50,565 nt of DNA, from positions 34,285-84,849 of the forward strand of contig JAGQRV010000011.1 of NCBI GenBank assembly GCA_020425125.1, in the 5' to 3' direction. Positions within the stretch are counted from its first letter, which is position 1. Every line of letters starts with the position of its first letter. The notes under the pieces are model-generated. The model saw only the letters and a program-made list of their open reading frames with translations. It was not told where the DNA came from and searched no databases. This document shows, piece after piece, positions 1 through 8,221 of the stretch. The DNA is from Paracoccaceae bacterium (lineage in GTDB: Bacteria; Pseudomonadota; Alphaproteobacteria; Rhodobacterales; Rhodobacteraceae). Made by a program: the position numbers and the translations under genes.

Positions 1-697
1 CATAGGCCTGGATGAAGGCCACCAGAATCTCGAGCCCGTAGACCGCGGTGATCGCAAGCACCGCCACCGGCGACAGCGCGGCGATTCCGGCAAAGCCCGC
101 GAACACCTTCATCACCGCGTGGCCGGCCATCATGTTGCCCATAAGTCGGACGGAGTGGCTGACCGGACGCACGAAGTACGAGATCACCTCGATCAGCGCC
201 AGCACCGGCCTCAGCGGCAGCGGCGCCGCGGTGACCCAGAACAGTTCAAGGAATTTCGGCCCGTGCAGCACGAAGCCGAGCGCGGTCACCGTCAGGAACA
301 CCGACAGCGCCAGCACGCCGGTCACCGCGATGTGGCTCGTGGTGGTGAAGGATGTCGGGACCAGGCCGAGGAAGTTGGCGAAGACGATGAACAGGAACAG
401 CGTCATGATGTAGGGGAAGTACTTCACCCCGTCCTTGCCGGCGACGTCCTCGACCATCTTGTGGACGAAGCCGTAGGCCAGTTCGGCCAGCGACTGCACG
501 CGCCCCGGAACGATGCGCCCCTCGCGGGTGCCCAGCACCATCAGCGCGGCGACCGCCGCCACCGTCAGCGCCAGCCAGAGCGTGACGTTGCTCAGCGTGT
601 ACCAGTGAACCTCGCCCTCGCCGAACAGCGGCTTGACCAGGAACTGGTCCATCGGGTGAAATGCCAGACCGCCTTCCGCATGCTCTTCTGCCGCCAC
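1..697 (-). CDS. atpB: ATP synthase F0 subunit a, partial (3' end off the left edge)
   Basis: Subunit a forms the proton half-channels of F1F0 ATP synthase in the inner membrane. About 232 codons are visible. The conserved stretch [12 protein letters not shown] contains the essential stator arginine (Arg184 in this numbering; Arg210 in E. coli), and several hydrophobic membrane helices are evident. The chosen start is GTG at 697, preceded on the minus strand by AAGGGGG at good spacing; the early sequence [13 protein letters not shown] is typical of alphaproteobacterial AtpB. It lies 36 bases after atpI on the same strand. The remaining F0 genes are expected beyond the left edge but are not seen. 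Confidence 0.95.
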   Translation of the reverse strand, partial: MAAEEHAEGGLAFHPMDQFLVKPLFGEGEVHWYTLSNVTLWLALTVAAVAALMVLGTREGRIVPGRVQSLAELAYGFVHKMVEDVAGKDGVKYFPYIMTLFLFIVFANFLGLVPTSFTTTSHIAVTGVLALSVFLTVTALGFVLHGPKFLELFWVTAAPLPLRPVLALIEVISYFVRPVSHSVRLMGNMMAGHAVMKVFAGFAGIAALSPVAVLAITAVYGLEILVAFIQAY

Positions 698-733
698 CTG
701 ACTGCCCCCTTCTCTGACCCGCGCCGCACTGCG

Positions 734-1090
734 CTATTCCGTACCCGCGCCCGAACCGGGCCCACCGTCCTGCCCGGCGGTCGCGTTCCGCCGGTCGGCC
801 TGGACCTCTTTCGCGGTGCGCATCATCGTCTGCACGCCGGCGGCGAAGCCCAGCAATAGAAACAGCACCATGAACACGGGCCGCGACCCGACAAGCGAGT
901 CGATCCCGTAACCGATGCCGAAACCGATCCCCAGACCGGCCACAAGTTCGGTCACCATCCGCCAGGCGATCTGCGCCTGGGAATAATGCTCTTCCTGATG
1001 GGACTTGACCGGCTTCTGCCGATCCCCCCGCAGCTTCGCGATCCGGTCTTCAAGCTGCCTCAGCCGCTCGTCATCGGATGGTTCGGACAC
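734..1090 (-). CDS. atpI: AtpI, F0F1 ATP synthase accessory membrane protein
   Basis: This is a 118-residue protein with a charged, predicted coiled N-terminus (ERLRQLEDRIAKLRGD) followed by two membrane helices (about residues 45-65 and 72-92) and a basic tail. This is the AtpI/AtpZ pattern; the family assists c-ring or Mg2+ handling during ATP synthase assembly. The GTG start at 1090 is preceded by AAAGGGG with 5 bases of spacing. A GTG six bases further upstream would sit too close to that ribosome-binding site. It is the first gene of the atp operon, directly upstream of atpB, with a plausible sigma-70 promoter about 25 bases before its start. Confidence 0.9.
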   Translation of the reverse strand: MSEPSDDERLRQLEDRIAKLRGDRQKPVKSHQEEHYSQAQIAWRMVTELVAGLGIGFGIGYGIDSLVGSRPVFMVLFLLLGFAAGVQTMMRTAKEVQADRRNATAGQDGGPGSGAGTE

Positions 1091-1115
1091 GGACACCCCT
1101 TTCAGGCTCGCCGGG

Positions 1116-1144
1116 ACACTAGGCAGCGCCGCCGCCCGAGTCAA
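1116..1144 (-). promoter_or_regulatory. Candidate sigma-70 promoter for atpI-atpB
   Basis: Read on the minus strand, TTGACT (1144-1139) is followed after exactly 17 bases by TAGTGT (1121-1116), about 25 bases before the atpI GTG. The -35 box is close to consensus and the -10 box is weak. The rest of the 1091-1381 gap, which also contains an AT-rich patch near 1165-1200, must hold any promoter for the divergent yceI-like gene. I see no clear one there. Confidence 0.45.
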
Positions 1145-1381
1145 CGTGCGCGCCGGCCTCTGAAAATTCACGCAATAGTCAGAATTTAAACGATATTCCG
1201 ACGGGGTGCCCAAGCGTCGCACCCGGACACACGCGCAAGGCATGTTCAACCGTTCGGTTGAGCTTCGGGCGGATCCCCGCCCGCAACACGCAAAGATCAT
1301 CGGGCCGGACTTGATCCGGCCCCCGGCTGCAATAGCGTTCCCAAGGCGCCGATCACGCCGCACGTCCATCAGGAGCTGCCC

Positions 1382-2038
1382 ATGGCCCGCCGTTTCCGCG
1401 TTCCCGATTTCGCCCGCGCGGCCCTTGTCGCCGGCCTCGCCTTCTGGCCGCTGATCGCCGCGGCGCAGGACGTCCCGGCGATCCCCGAACAGGTGCTCAC
1501 CAACGACCCGTCCCATACCACGGTCGATTTCGGGCTGAGCCATCTGGGCTTTTCCACCTATCGCGGCAGCTTCGGCGACGTGGCGATCAAGCTGACGCTC
1601 GACACCGCGCATCCCGAGGCGGCGAAGCTCGACGCGGTCGTCGGGATCGACTCGCTCATCGTGCCGAACCCGCCCGCGGGCTTTCTCGACACGCTGCTCG
1701 GTCCGGACTGGTTCGACGCCGCGAAGTACCCCGAGGCGCATTTCGTCTCGGACAGCATCACCCTGACCGGGCCGACCACCGCGGACATCCACGGCACCCT
1801 GACGCTGCACGGCGTGACCCGGACCTTCATGCTCAAGGCCACGTTCAACGGCGGCTACGCCGAACACCCTCTGGAACCGCGGCCCCGGCTCGGCTTCGCG
1901 GCCACCGGCAGCTTCAAGCGGTCGGATTTCGACATGGGCTTCTTCGTGCCGCCCGCGGGCGAGACCTTCGGCATCGGCGATGCCGTCACCCTGACCATCG
2001 ACGTGGAGATGATCGGAGCGATGAAGGCGCCGAACTGA
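1382..2038 (+). CDS. YceI-family periplasmic protein
   Basis: A 218-residue exported protein. Residues 1-28 form a signal peptide (basic start, hydrophobic core, cleavage near AAAQD). The mature part fits the YceI lipocalin-like barrel: the opening DPSHTTVDFGLSHLGFSTYRG, a central segment ending in HGTLTLHGVTRTF, and the end GDAVTLTIDVEMIGA. YceI proteins bind isoprenoid or amphiphilic ligands in the periplasm; the ligand here is unknown. The start ATG is preceded by AGGAG. It is divergent from atpI and stands 41 bases before the ArsR gene, so co-transcription with that regulator is possible. Confidence 0.85.
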   Translation: MARRFRVPDFARAALVAGLAFWPLIAAAQDVPAIPEQVLTNDPSHTTVDFGLSHLGFSTYRGSFGDVAIKLTLDTAHPEAAKLDAVVGIDSLIVPNPPAGFLDTLLGPDWFDAAKYPEAHFVSDSITLTGPTTADIHGTLTLHGVTRTFMLKATFNGGYAEHPLEPRPRLGFAATGSFKRSDFDMGFFVPPAGETFGIGDAVTLTIDVEMIGAMKAPN

Positions 2039-2079
2039 GGGGCGTTGACCCAGGCGTCAGGGCCGACTAGGCGGCGGCC

Positions 2080-2472
2080 ATGAGCGACGATCTCGACACC
2101 GTCTTCGCGGCTTTGGCCGACCCGACGCGCCGGGCGATCCTCGCCATGCTGCTCGAGGACGACATGGCGGTCACCGACGTGGCCGAGCCGTTCCAGATGT
2201 CGCTGGCGGCGATCTCGAAGCACCTCGTCATCCTGACCCGCGCCGGGCTGATCGCCCAGGAAAAGCGCGGCCGGGTGAAATGGTGCAAGCTGGAGCCCGA
2301 CGCGCTGCGCGCCGCCAGCGTCTGGATGCAGGGCTTCGGGCAGTTCGATCCGGTGGATCTCGACGCGCTGGAACGCTTCCTGGTTCAGGAGCTTGCCGCC
2401 GGACCCGAGATCGAGGTCGACGACGACAGCGCGCCGCACGGCGACGGCCCGCCACCACACGGCGCGCGCTGA
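2080..2472 (+). CDS. ArsR-family winged-helix transcriptional regulator
   Basis: A 130-residue protein with an ArsR/SmtB-type helix-turn-helix in its first ~85 residues: ALADPTRRAILAML, then VAEPFQMSLAAISKHL as the recognition region, then the wing EKRGRVKWCKL. The single cysteine (in KWCKL) is not part of the classic CxC metal site of metal-sensing members. It may therefore belong to the subgroup that usually sits next to SRPBCC-type genes, although none is present here. The acidic tail (EIEVDDD) is not conserved in the family. It lies after the YceI-like gene and converges with the LysR gene. Confidence 0.85.
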   Translation: MSDDLDTVFAALADPTRRAILAMLLEDDMAVTDVAEPFQMSLAAISKHLVILTRAGLIAQEKRGRVKWCKLEPDALRAASVWMQGFGQFDPVDLDALERFLVQELAAGPEIEVDDDSAPHGDGPPPHGAR

Positions 2473-2491
2473 GCCCGGCGCGGCGGCCCGT

Positions 2492-3373
2492 TCAGTTCCA
2501 GGTCTTCGCCTCGTCCTTGATGTGGCGCAGGAAGGCCTGGACCTTCGCGGTACGGTGCAGGTCGACATGGGTGACCAGCCACAAGGGCGCCGACCATTCG
2601 TCGCGGGGCATGCAGATCTGCACCAGTTCCGGATGCTGGGCGGCTTCCCAGACCGACAGGAAGCCGAGCCCGACATCGTTCAGCATCGCGTATTTCAGCG
2701 CACGCCCGTCGCCCGACCGGAACACCACGCGGTCGCGGCGCACGTGTTCGTTGAGCCAGCGGAAGGCCGGCGCCCGGCTTTCGGCGTCGTCCGGCCCGAC
2801 GAAGACATGCGCCGACAGGTCGCCCTCCAGGTCGGGACGGCCGTAGCGGTCCAGATAGCCCTGCGTCGCGAACAGCGCGGTGGCGCTGCGGCCCAGCCGC
2901 TGCACCACGTTGTCGGGCTGGTCCGGCACCGATCCCGCACGCACCGCCACATGCGCCTCGCCGTATTCCAGCCGGAACAGCCGCTCGCCGGTCAGAAAGC
3001 GCGTGACCACCTCGGGATGCGCCGCCTGGAACCGCGCCAGCGCCGGCACCAGAAGGGGCGCGAAACCGCCGAGGCTGGTCACCACCAGCTCGCCGGTGAC
3101 GCTCTCGCCGCGGCCGCGCAGCCGCCCGGCCAGCTGGGTGAACTGGTCGTCGGTGGCCTGGGCCACCTGCAGCAGGTCGGCCCCTGCCTCGGTCGGCGTG
3201 TAGCCGCGGGCATGGCGCTGGAACAGCTTTGTGCCCAGCCGCGCCTCCAGCGAGTCGATGTGCCGGATCACCGTGGCATGGTGCACGCCAAGCTCCGCCG
3301 CCGCCCCCGACACCGTCCCGGCCCGGGCCACGTGATAGGCTGTGCGTATCTCGTCCCAGGCTTCGATCGTCAT
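2492..3373 (-). CDS. LysR-family transcriptional regulator
   Basis: A 293-residue protein with the LysR architecture. The N-terminal helix-turn-helix is in residues 5-65 (IRTAYHVARAGTVSGAAAEL, HHATVIRHIDSLEARLGTKL). The effector-binding domain covers about 90-290 and includes the segment VTGELVVTSLGGFAPLLVPAL. Starting VARAG...SGAA and using HHATVIRHID instead of the usual QPAVSRQI places it in the divergent group related to VtlR/CbbR-like solo regulators. The start is ATG at 3373. No obvious target operon is adjacent, since the upstream gene is also on the minus strand. It may regulate itself or a distant gene. Confidence 0.88.
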   Translation of the reverse strand: MTIEAWDEIRTAYHVARAGTVSGAAAELGVHHATVIRHIDSLEARLGTKLFQRHARGYTPTEAGADLLQVAQATDDQFTQLAGRLRGRGESVTGELVVTSLGGFAPLLVPALARFQAAHPEVVTRFLTGERLFRLEYGEAHVAVRAGSVPDQPDNVVQRLGRSATALFATQGYLDRYGRPDLEGDLSAHVFVGPDDAESRAPAFRWLNEHVRRDRVVFRSGDGRALKYAMLNDVGLGFLSVWEAAQHPELVQICMPRDEWSAPLWLVTHVDLHRTAKVQAFLRHIKDEAKTWN

Positions 3374-3545
3374 GCGCCCTGTGCGGAGATGAACAGATTC
3401 CCTCCGCCTACTCTACCGGACGGGCAGGCTCAAGGCGGATGCGGGCGCATCGGCGCCGGTGCGCCGGATTCCCTGCAAATCCACCCGATCCGTGGTCAGG
3501 ACGCAGGCATGGACCGGCCGGAGAGCCCCATGCCCCGCCCCGGGC

Positions 3546-3923
3546 TCAGCCGTGCATGCGCCGCCGTCGCGGCGGCACCGCCGACAGATCCATCACTCTG
3601 TGCCCTGGCGCACGCAAGACATAGCCGCGGCCCCAGACCGTCTCGATCAGCGGCTCGCCGCCCGATGCCGCGCGCAACTTGCGGCGGATCTTGCAGATGA
3701 ACACGTCGACGATCTTGGCGTCGGGCTCGTCCACGCCGCCATAGAGCTTGTCGAGGATCATGTCCTTGGTCAGCACCACGCCCTTCATCAGGGTGAGGAA
3801 CTCCAGCACCTCGTATTCGCGCGAGGTCAGCGGAACCGGCGTGCCGTCCACCTGCGCCGTGCGCGTGGCCACGTCGAGCGTCAGCCGACCGACCGACAGC
3901 GACCGGGACCGTCGCGATTTCAT
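3546..3923 (-). CDS. Receiverless CtrA-like winged-helix DNA-binding protein
   Basis: A 125-residue protein that matches only the C-terminal OmpR/PhoB-type winged helix of CtrA. The shared segments are LTSREYEVLEFL, LTKDMILDKLYGG, DEPDAKIVDVFICKIRRKL and IETVWGRGYVLR, all near-identical to my recollection of CtrA. There is no phosphoacceptor receiver domain: the ATG at 3923, with GGAG seven bases before it, begins in what would be the linker of CtrA. A GTG at 4010 would only add 29 low-complexity residues. The protein could compete with or modulate CtrA at shared sites, or be a decayed paralogue. The intact frame and intact core motifs favour function. Confidence 0.8.
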   Translation of the reverse strand: MKSRRSRSLSVGRLTLDVATRTAQVDGTPVPLTSREYEVLEFLTLMKGVVLTKDMILDKLYGGVDEPDAKIVDVFICKIRRKLRAASGGEPLIETVWGRGYVLRAPGHRVMDLSAVPPRRRRMHG

Positions 3924-4347
3924 CTGGGGGCTCCGCGAGGCCTTCACGGGGCACTTCCTGAACGAAGCGGGGGCAACTTCTCCAGTTCCTTCGAGTCGGG
4001 CCGGCCGCACGGGTCAGGGACGACACCGGCCGGCTCGTTTCAGATCACTGCGGATAAGCCGCGATACTGCGCAATTACCGGCCGCCGCGACCGGATACTT
4101 CGGCACCGCCCTCCGATCTGCCGCGCTGCGGCACGCCGGACCCCCACGGTTCCCTGCCTCTCCGGCACCGCGCCGGTCGGCACATCGTGCCCGCCGGACG
4201 GGATTCCCCGGATCGACCTTCGCCCGCGGCCAAGAAGGTCACGAACGCTGTCCTACATATGGACGGGGGCCGACGAGTCAACCTGCCACTGACGTTGCGG
4301 CAGTTCCCCGGCGCAATCATGCCACAGTTTCGTGAGGCTGGCCACGA

Positions 4348-4398
4348 CCCCGGACCCGACCCCGACCCCGGCCCCGGCCCCGGCCCCGACCCCGACCC
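4348..4398. repeat. Nine-unit CCCCGR hexamer repeat, G-quadruplex-forming on the minus strand
   Basis: Nine units of strict 6-base period follow each other: C-runs begin at 4348, 4355 (a 3-base run), 4360, 4366, 4372, 4378, 4384, 4390 and 4396 (3-base run), separated by GG, GA or GGA. The minus strand therefore carries nine G-tracts of 3-4 bases with mostly 2-base linkers, well beyond the minimum of four tracts needed for a quadruplex. It sits about 190 bases upstream of the ffh start. Confidence 0.9.
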
Positions 4399-4418
4399 GC
4401 GCGCATCACGGCCGAACC

Positions 4419-4447
4419 TTGACAAGTCCGCGCCAAGCGGGCATCTG
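4419..4447 (+). promoter_or_regulatory. Weak candidate promoter for ffh
   Basis: TTGACA (4419-4424) is a perfect -35 hexamer. The best -10 at 17-base spacing, CATCTG (4442-4447), is poor. It lies just after the hexamer repeat and about 140 bases before the ffh start codon. Confidence 0.3.
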
Positions 4448-4585
4448 CCCTGGGATCCCGGAGACTTTCGAGTCGTCCGGTCCTGTGTCCATGCAGGATC
4501 GCCATCCGCCAGCGATTTTCGCCCGCGGATGCCGCTCCGGTTTTGGGCACGGGCTCACAGCCGAGCGGCCAAGGAGACCGTGCGC

Positions 4586-6091
4586 ATGTTCGAAAATCTG
4601 TCCGAGCGCCTCGGCGGCGTCTTCGACCGGCTGACGCGGCAGGGCGCACTGACCGAGGACGACGTGCGCACCGCGCTGCGCGAGGTGCGCGTCGCCCTGC
4701 TCGAAGCCGACGTGTCGCTGCCGGTGGCGCGCGACTTCGTCAAGGCGGTCGAGAAGAAGGCGACCGGCCACGCGGTCACCCGCTCGATCACGCCCGGACA
4801 GCAGGTCGTGAAGATCGTCCATGACGAACTTGTGCACGTGCTGGCCGGCGACGACGCCGATCCCGGCGCGCTGAAGATCGACAACGCCCCGGCGCCGGTC
4901 CTGATGGTGGGCCTGCAGGGCTCGGGCAAGACAACCACCACCGCCAAGCTTGCCAGGCGCCTGACCGACCGCAACGGCAAGCGCGTGCTGATGGCCTCGC
5001 TCGACACCAACCGCCCGGCGGCGATGGAGCAGCTCGCCATCCTCGGCACCCAGATCGGCGTCGACACCCTGCCCATCGTCAAGGGCGAGGATGCGGTGGC
5101 GATCGCCCGGCGTGCCAAGCAGCAGGCCACCCTCGGCGGCTATGATGTCTACATGCTCGACACTGCCGGCCGGCTCCATATCGACCAGGAGCTGATGGAT
5201 CAGGTCGCCCGCGTTCGCGACGTCGCCAACCCGCGCGAGACGCTGCTGGTGGTCGATGGGCTCACCGGCCAGGATGCCGTCAACGTGGCGCAGGAATTCG
5301 ACTCCCGCGTCGGCGTCACCGGGGTGATCCTGACCCGGATGGACGGCGACGGCCGCGGCGGCGCCGCGCTCAGTATGCGCGCCATCACCGGCAAGCCGAT
5401 CAAGTTCGTCGGCACCGGCGAGAAGATGGACGCGATCGAGGAATTCCAGCCCAGCCGGATCGCCGGCCGGATTCTCGGCATGGGCGACATCGTCGCGCTG
5501 GTCGAGAAGGCGCAGGAAACCTTCGAGGCCGAGCAGGCCGAACGGATGATGCGCCGCTTCCAGAAGGGTCAGTTCAACATGAACGACCTGAAGGCGCAGC
5601 TCGAACAGATGCTGAAGATGGGCGGCATGGACGGCGTGATGGGCATGATGCCCGGCATGGCCAAGATGAAGAAGCAGGTCGATGCCGCCGGGCTCGACGA
5701 CAAGGTGCTGAAGCGCCAGATCGCCCTGATCCAGTCGATGACCAAGGTGGAGCGTTCCAACCCGCAGCTGCTGCAGGCCAGCCGCAAGAAGCGGATCGCC
5801 GCGGGCGCCGGGCTCGACGTGGCCGAACTCAACCGCCTGCTGAAGCAGCACCGCCAGATGGCCGACATGATGAAGAAGGTCGGCAAGATGGGGAAGGCCG
5901 GCATGCTGAAAAGCCTGCGCGGGCTGATGGGCGGCAAGATGCCCAGCGAGGCCGAGATGGCCGCGGCGCAGGCGAAGCTCGGCAGCGGGATGCCGGGCCT
6001 TGGCGGCGGCGGACTGCCGGGCGGGCTTCCAGGCCTCGGCGGCGGCGCCCAGCTTCCCCCCGGCCTGTCGGGCTTCGGCAAGAAGAAATGA
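4586..6091 (+). CDS. ffh: Signal recognition particle protein Ffh
   Basis: Ffh is the SRP GTPase that, with 4.5S RNA and FtsY, targets nascent membrane proteins. The 501 residues show the N domain (ENLSERLGGVFDRLTRQGAL), the GTPase P-loop GLQGSGKTTTTAKLA (about 109-123), LDTAGRLH (about 191), LTRMDGDGRGGAALS (about 248), and a methionine-rich M domain (about 325-430) ending in a Gly/Leu/Pro-rich tail. A much longer open frame exists upstream, but the ATG at 4586 is chosen because the family starts MFENLS and AAGGAG lies nine bases ahead. Its stop overlaps the following acetyltransferase start (ATGA). Confidence 0.97.
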   Translation: MFENLSERLGGVFDRLTRQGALTEDDVRTALREVRVALLEADVSLPVARDFVKAVEKKATGHAVTRSITPGQQVVKIVHDELVHVLAGDDADPGALKIDNAPAPVLMVGLQGSGKTTTTAKLARRLTDRNGKRVLMASLDTNRPAAMEQLAILGTQIGVDTLPIVKGEDAVAIARRAKQQATLGGYDVYMLDTAGRLHIDQELMDQVARVRDVANPRETLLVVDGLTGQDAVNVAQEFDSRVGVTGVILTRMDGDGRGGAALSMRAITGKPIKFVGTGEKMDAIEEFQPSRIAGRILGMGDIVALVEKAQETFEAEQAERMMRRFQKGQFNMNDLKAQLEQMLKMGGMDGVMGMMPGMAKMKKQVDAAGLDDKVLKRQIALIQSMTKVERSNPQLLQASRKKRIAAGAGLDVAELNRLLKQHRQMADMMKKVGKMGKAGMLKSLRGLMGGKMPSEAEMAAAQAKLGSGMPGLGGGGLPGGLPGLGGGAQLPPGLSGFGKKK

Positions 6092-6675
6092 CCGCGCCCC
6101 GCTGCCTCGTGCCGCCCGTCGGCGCCGCGGCCGGTGCCGCCCGGCAGTTCCGCGCGGAGCTGCCCTGTCTGGCGACGGCACGGCTCGACCTGCGCCCGGC
6201 GACGCTGGACGATTTTCCGCTCTGGTCCGAGATCTTCGCCGCACCCGACGCGGGCGCGATCGGCGGACCACTGAACGCCGAGGGCGCCTGGGACGAATTC
6301 TGCGTCTACGTCGCGGGCTGGCTGCTGCACGGCCACGGGCTCTGGGCGGCGGTGCGGCGCACCGACGAACGGCTGCTCGGCTTCGCGCTGCTCGGGCTGG
6401 AATGGAGCGACCGCGAACCCGAGATCGGCTGGATCTTCGCCGAAGAGGCGCACGGCCTGGGCTATGCCACCGAAGCCGCCATGGCGGTGCGCGACCATGC
6501 CGCCGCCCTGCTCGGCCCCGGCAGCGCGGTCAGCTACATCGACCCCGCCAATGCCGCCTCGATCGAGCTTGCCATCCGCGTCGGTGCCACCCGCGACCCC
6601 GCCGCCGAGGCCGCGCTCGGCGACGGCACCCAGGTCTGGCGCCATGGCGCGGCCCGGGCGGAGGCGACGGCATGA
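6088..6675 (+). CDS. GNAT-family N-acetyltransferase (RimJ/RimL type)
   Basis: A 195-residue protein of the acetyl-CoA-dependent GNAT fold. The opening LATARLDLRPATLDDFPLW and the pair EIGWIFAEEAHGLGYATEA (acetyl-CoA-binding motif A region, about residues 113-131) followed by SYIDPANAASIELAIRVGA are the standard RimJ/RimL-like pattern. The substrate (ribosomal protein or small molecule) cannot be told. It is translationally coupled to ffh by a 4-base overlap, so it belongs to the same transcript. About 230 gene-free bases follow before the chorismate mutase. Confidence 0.87.
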   Translation: MTAPRCLVPPVGAAAGAARQFRAELPCLATARLDLRPATLDDFPLWSEIFAAPDAGAIGGPLNAEGAWDEFCVYVAGWLLHGHGLWAAVRRTDERLLGFALLGLEWSDREPEIGWIFAEEAHGLGYATEAAMAVRDHAAALLGPGSAVSYIDPANAASIELAIRVGATRDPAAEAALGDGTQVWRHGAARAEATA

Positions 6676-6907
6676 TCCCCCTCGGCGATCTCCCTGCACT
6701 CTCGGCCTGCGGTCGCGCCGCGCTTCTGATCCACGGCCACCGCACCGCGGGCTGGGTCGGCCGGCTCCGCGGCGCTGCGCGGTCGCGCGCCGCCGCCCGG
6801 ACGTCCCGCGGCCGGCACGCCGGCCGGCCGGCGCCGGGCGGAACGTTCGGCGAACGAAAATGTGCAAACGGTGCTTTTGCCAATTTCCTAACGCCGGGAG
6901 GCCAGCC

Positions 6908-7213
6908 ATGACCGACGCCACGATCCGCGCCGCCGAGCTTCTCAGCGACCACCGCGCCTCCATCGACCGGCTTGACGCGATCCTCGTCTACACGCTGGGC
7001 GAGCGCTTCAAGCATACCCAGGCGGTGGGCCGCCTGAAGGCCGAGCACGGCCTTCCCCCCGCCGATCCCGCCCGCGAGGCGGACCAGATCGCCCGGCTCG
7101 AACAGCTCGCCCTCGCGGCCGATCTCGACCCGGAATTTGCCAAGAAATTCCTGAACTTCATCATTCAGGAAGTGATCCAGCACCACAAGCTGCACCAGAC
7201 CGAAGGCGCGTGA
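6908..7213 (+). CDS. Chorismate mutase, AroQ class
   Basis: A 101-residue all-helical protein of the monofunctional AroQ type, converting chorismate to prephenate for Phe/Tyr synthesis. The pattern [19 protein letters not shown], then [18 protein letters not shown], then the C-terminal helix [13 protein letters not shown] is characteristic. Helix 1 normally has an Arg where substrate is bound; here RASID provides it, and the second-helix Lys and the Arg of ADPARE are present. The ATG is preceded by GGGAGG. Sitting between ffh and rpsP is a layout I know from Rhodobacteraceae. Confidence 0.88.
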   Translation: MTDATIRAAELLSDHRASIDRLDAILVYTLGERFKHTQAVGRLKAEHGLPPADPAREADQIARLEQLALAADLDPEFAKKFLNFIIQEVIQHHKLHQTEGA

Positions 7214-7250
7214 CCCGCGCCCTTCCAGCCAGTCCCAAGGAGAAATCGAC

Positions 7251-7628
7251 ATGGCCATGAAACTTCGCCTCGCCCGCGGCGGCTCCAAGAAGCGCCCGAT
7301 GTACCGCATCGTCGCCGCCGACAGCCGCGCCCCCCGCGATGGCCGCTACATCGAGCGGCTCGGCACCTACAACCCGCTCCTGCCCAAGGACAGCGAAGAG
7401 CGGGTGAAGATGGATCTCGACCGCGTCCGCCACTGGCTCGGCCAGGGCGCCGAGCCCACCGACCGCGTCAGCCGCATGCTGGAAGCCGCTGGCGTCATTG
7501 AGAAAAAGACCCGCTCCAACGCGAAGAAGGGCGCCCCCGGCAAGAAGGCGCTGGAGCGCGCGAAGGAACGCGCCGCCAAGGCCGATGCCGCCGCTTCCGC
7601 CCCGGCCGAGGAAGCCGCGGCCGGGTAA
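7251..7628 (+). CDS. rpsP: 30S ribosomal protein S16
   Basis: A 125-residue protein whose first 80 residues are a textbook S16 ([51 protein letters not shown]). The C-terminal ~45 residues are a Lys/Ala/Glu-rich extension of the kind common in alphaproteobacterial S16. AAGGAGA lies ahead of the ATG. It heads the rpsP-rimM-trmD-rplS cluster, here with two extra small genes between rpsP and rimM. Confidence 0.97.
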   Translation: MAMKLRLARGGSKKRPMYRIVAADSRAPRDGRYIERLGTYNPLLPKDSEERVKMDLDRVRHWLGQGAEPTDRVSRMLEAAGVIEKKTRSNAKKGAPGKKALERAKERAAKADAAASAPAEEAAAG

Positions 7629-7644
7629 GTCCCGGCGAACCGCC

Positions 7645-8070
7645 ATGTCCAAGGGCTTCTGGATCGGGGTCGCCCATCGACGGCAGGCGCTGGCCGCGCG
7701 GGCGGCCGGCTTCTGCGCCTTCTCGCACGGCAAGCGTGAGGCCGCCGAGCGGGTCGGCACCGGAGACGGCGTACTCTACTATGCGCCGAAGTCGGATTTC
7801 GACGGCGATCCGGTCCAGGCGTTCGTGGCGCTGGCCTGGATCACCGGCGAGACCGCCGAAGAGCGCGAGATGCCGGGCACCGAGTTCCGCCCCTGGACCC
7901 GCGCGGCGCGGTTCGAGGATGTCGAGGAGACGCCGATCCGCCCTCTCCTGCCCGATCTCGGCTTCATCCGCTCGCCGCGGCACTGGGGCATGGCGTTCCG
8001 GCGCAGCCTCTTCGCGGTGAATGACGCCGACTTCGCCCGGATCGCCGATGCCATGCGGAGGCACGCATGA
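7645..8070 (+). CDS. EVE-domain protein, UPF0310 family
   Basis: A 141-residue protein matching the EVE/PUA-like fold throughout. Diagnostic pieces are [57 protein letters not shown] and [16 protein letters not shown] domains are predicted to bind modified bases in RNA or DNA; UPF0310 members are often encoded near translation genes, as here. The ATG at 7645 is chosen over in-frame upstream codons because it matches the family start and lies outside rpsP. The end overlaps the next small gene by 4 bases. Confidence 0.88.
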   Translation: MSKGFWIGVAHRRQALAARAAGFCAFSHGKREAAERVGTGDGVLYYAPKSDFDGDPVQAFVALAWITGETAEEREMPGTEFRPWTRAARFEDVEETPIRPLLPDLGFIRSPRHWGMAFRRSLFAVNDADFARIADAMRRHA

Positions 8071-8213
8071 TACGCCTGATCATCTATGCCGTCATCTTTC
8101 TGGCCGGTCTCTGGGCCGGAGCCGAATACGAACGGGTGACCGCGGTCGAACGCTGCCTGAATGCCGGCGGCTCGGCCGATCCCCGCGGCTTCTGCATCGG
8201 ACCGGGACAGTGA
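8067..8213 (+). CDS. 48-residue single-pass membrane protein
   Basis: A short open frame starting in an ATGA overlap with the EVE gene and ending in a GTGA next to rimM. It begins [19 protein letters not shown], a clear hydrophobic helix, followed by a polar tail with two cysteines (ERCLNAG and GFCIGPG), likely periplasmic. Coupling at both ends and codon use like its neighbours support a real gene. I do not recognise a named family. Confidence 0.65.
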   Translation: MIRLIIYAVIFLAGLWAGAEYERVTAVERCLNAGGSADPRGFCIGPGQ

Positions 8214-8221
8214 GCCGCGAC

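Larger units (their letters stand above)
3924..4585. other. 662-base gene-free region upstream of ffh
   Basis: No convincing gene is visible on either strand. The region holds the start of the CtrA-like gene on its left side, the CCCCGR hexamer array at 4348-4398, a possible promoter at 4419-4447 and the ffh ribosome-binding site AAGGAG at 4571-4576. A frame open across it in the ffh phase reads through the repeat as a Pro-Gly-Asp string and is not credible as protein. Confidence 0.7.

Noticed and set aside
734-1867. Long minus-strand open frame covering atpI and the yceI-like gene
   Set aside because: Only the last 118 codons match AtpI. The upstream part is antisense to the yceI-like gene and has no family match.
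4187-4585. In-frame upstream extension of ffh
   Set aside because: The extra 133 codons read through the hexamer repeat as Pro-Gly-Asp strings. Ffh proteins start at MFENLS, which has its own ribosome-binding site.
3924-4585. 4.5S SRP RNA gene near ffh
   Set aside because: I looked for the conserved GGAAGCAGCC-like loop and saw none.
4406-6271. 621-codon antisense frame over ffh
   Set aside because: High GC gives long shadow frames. The translated product is His/Leu-rich with no motif, and ffh is certain on the other strand.
6672-6911. Short frame after the acetyltransferase gene
   Set aside because: Arg/Gly-rich product without a family match or ribosome-binding site.
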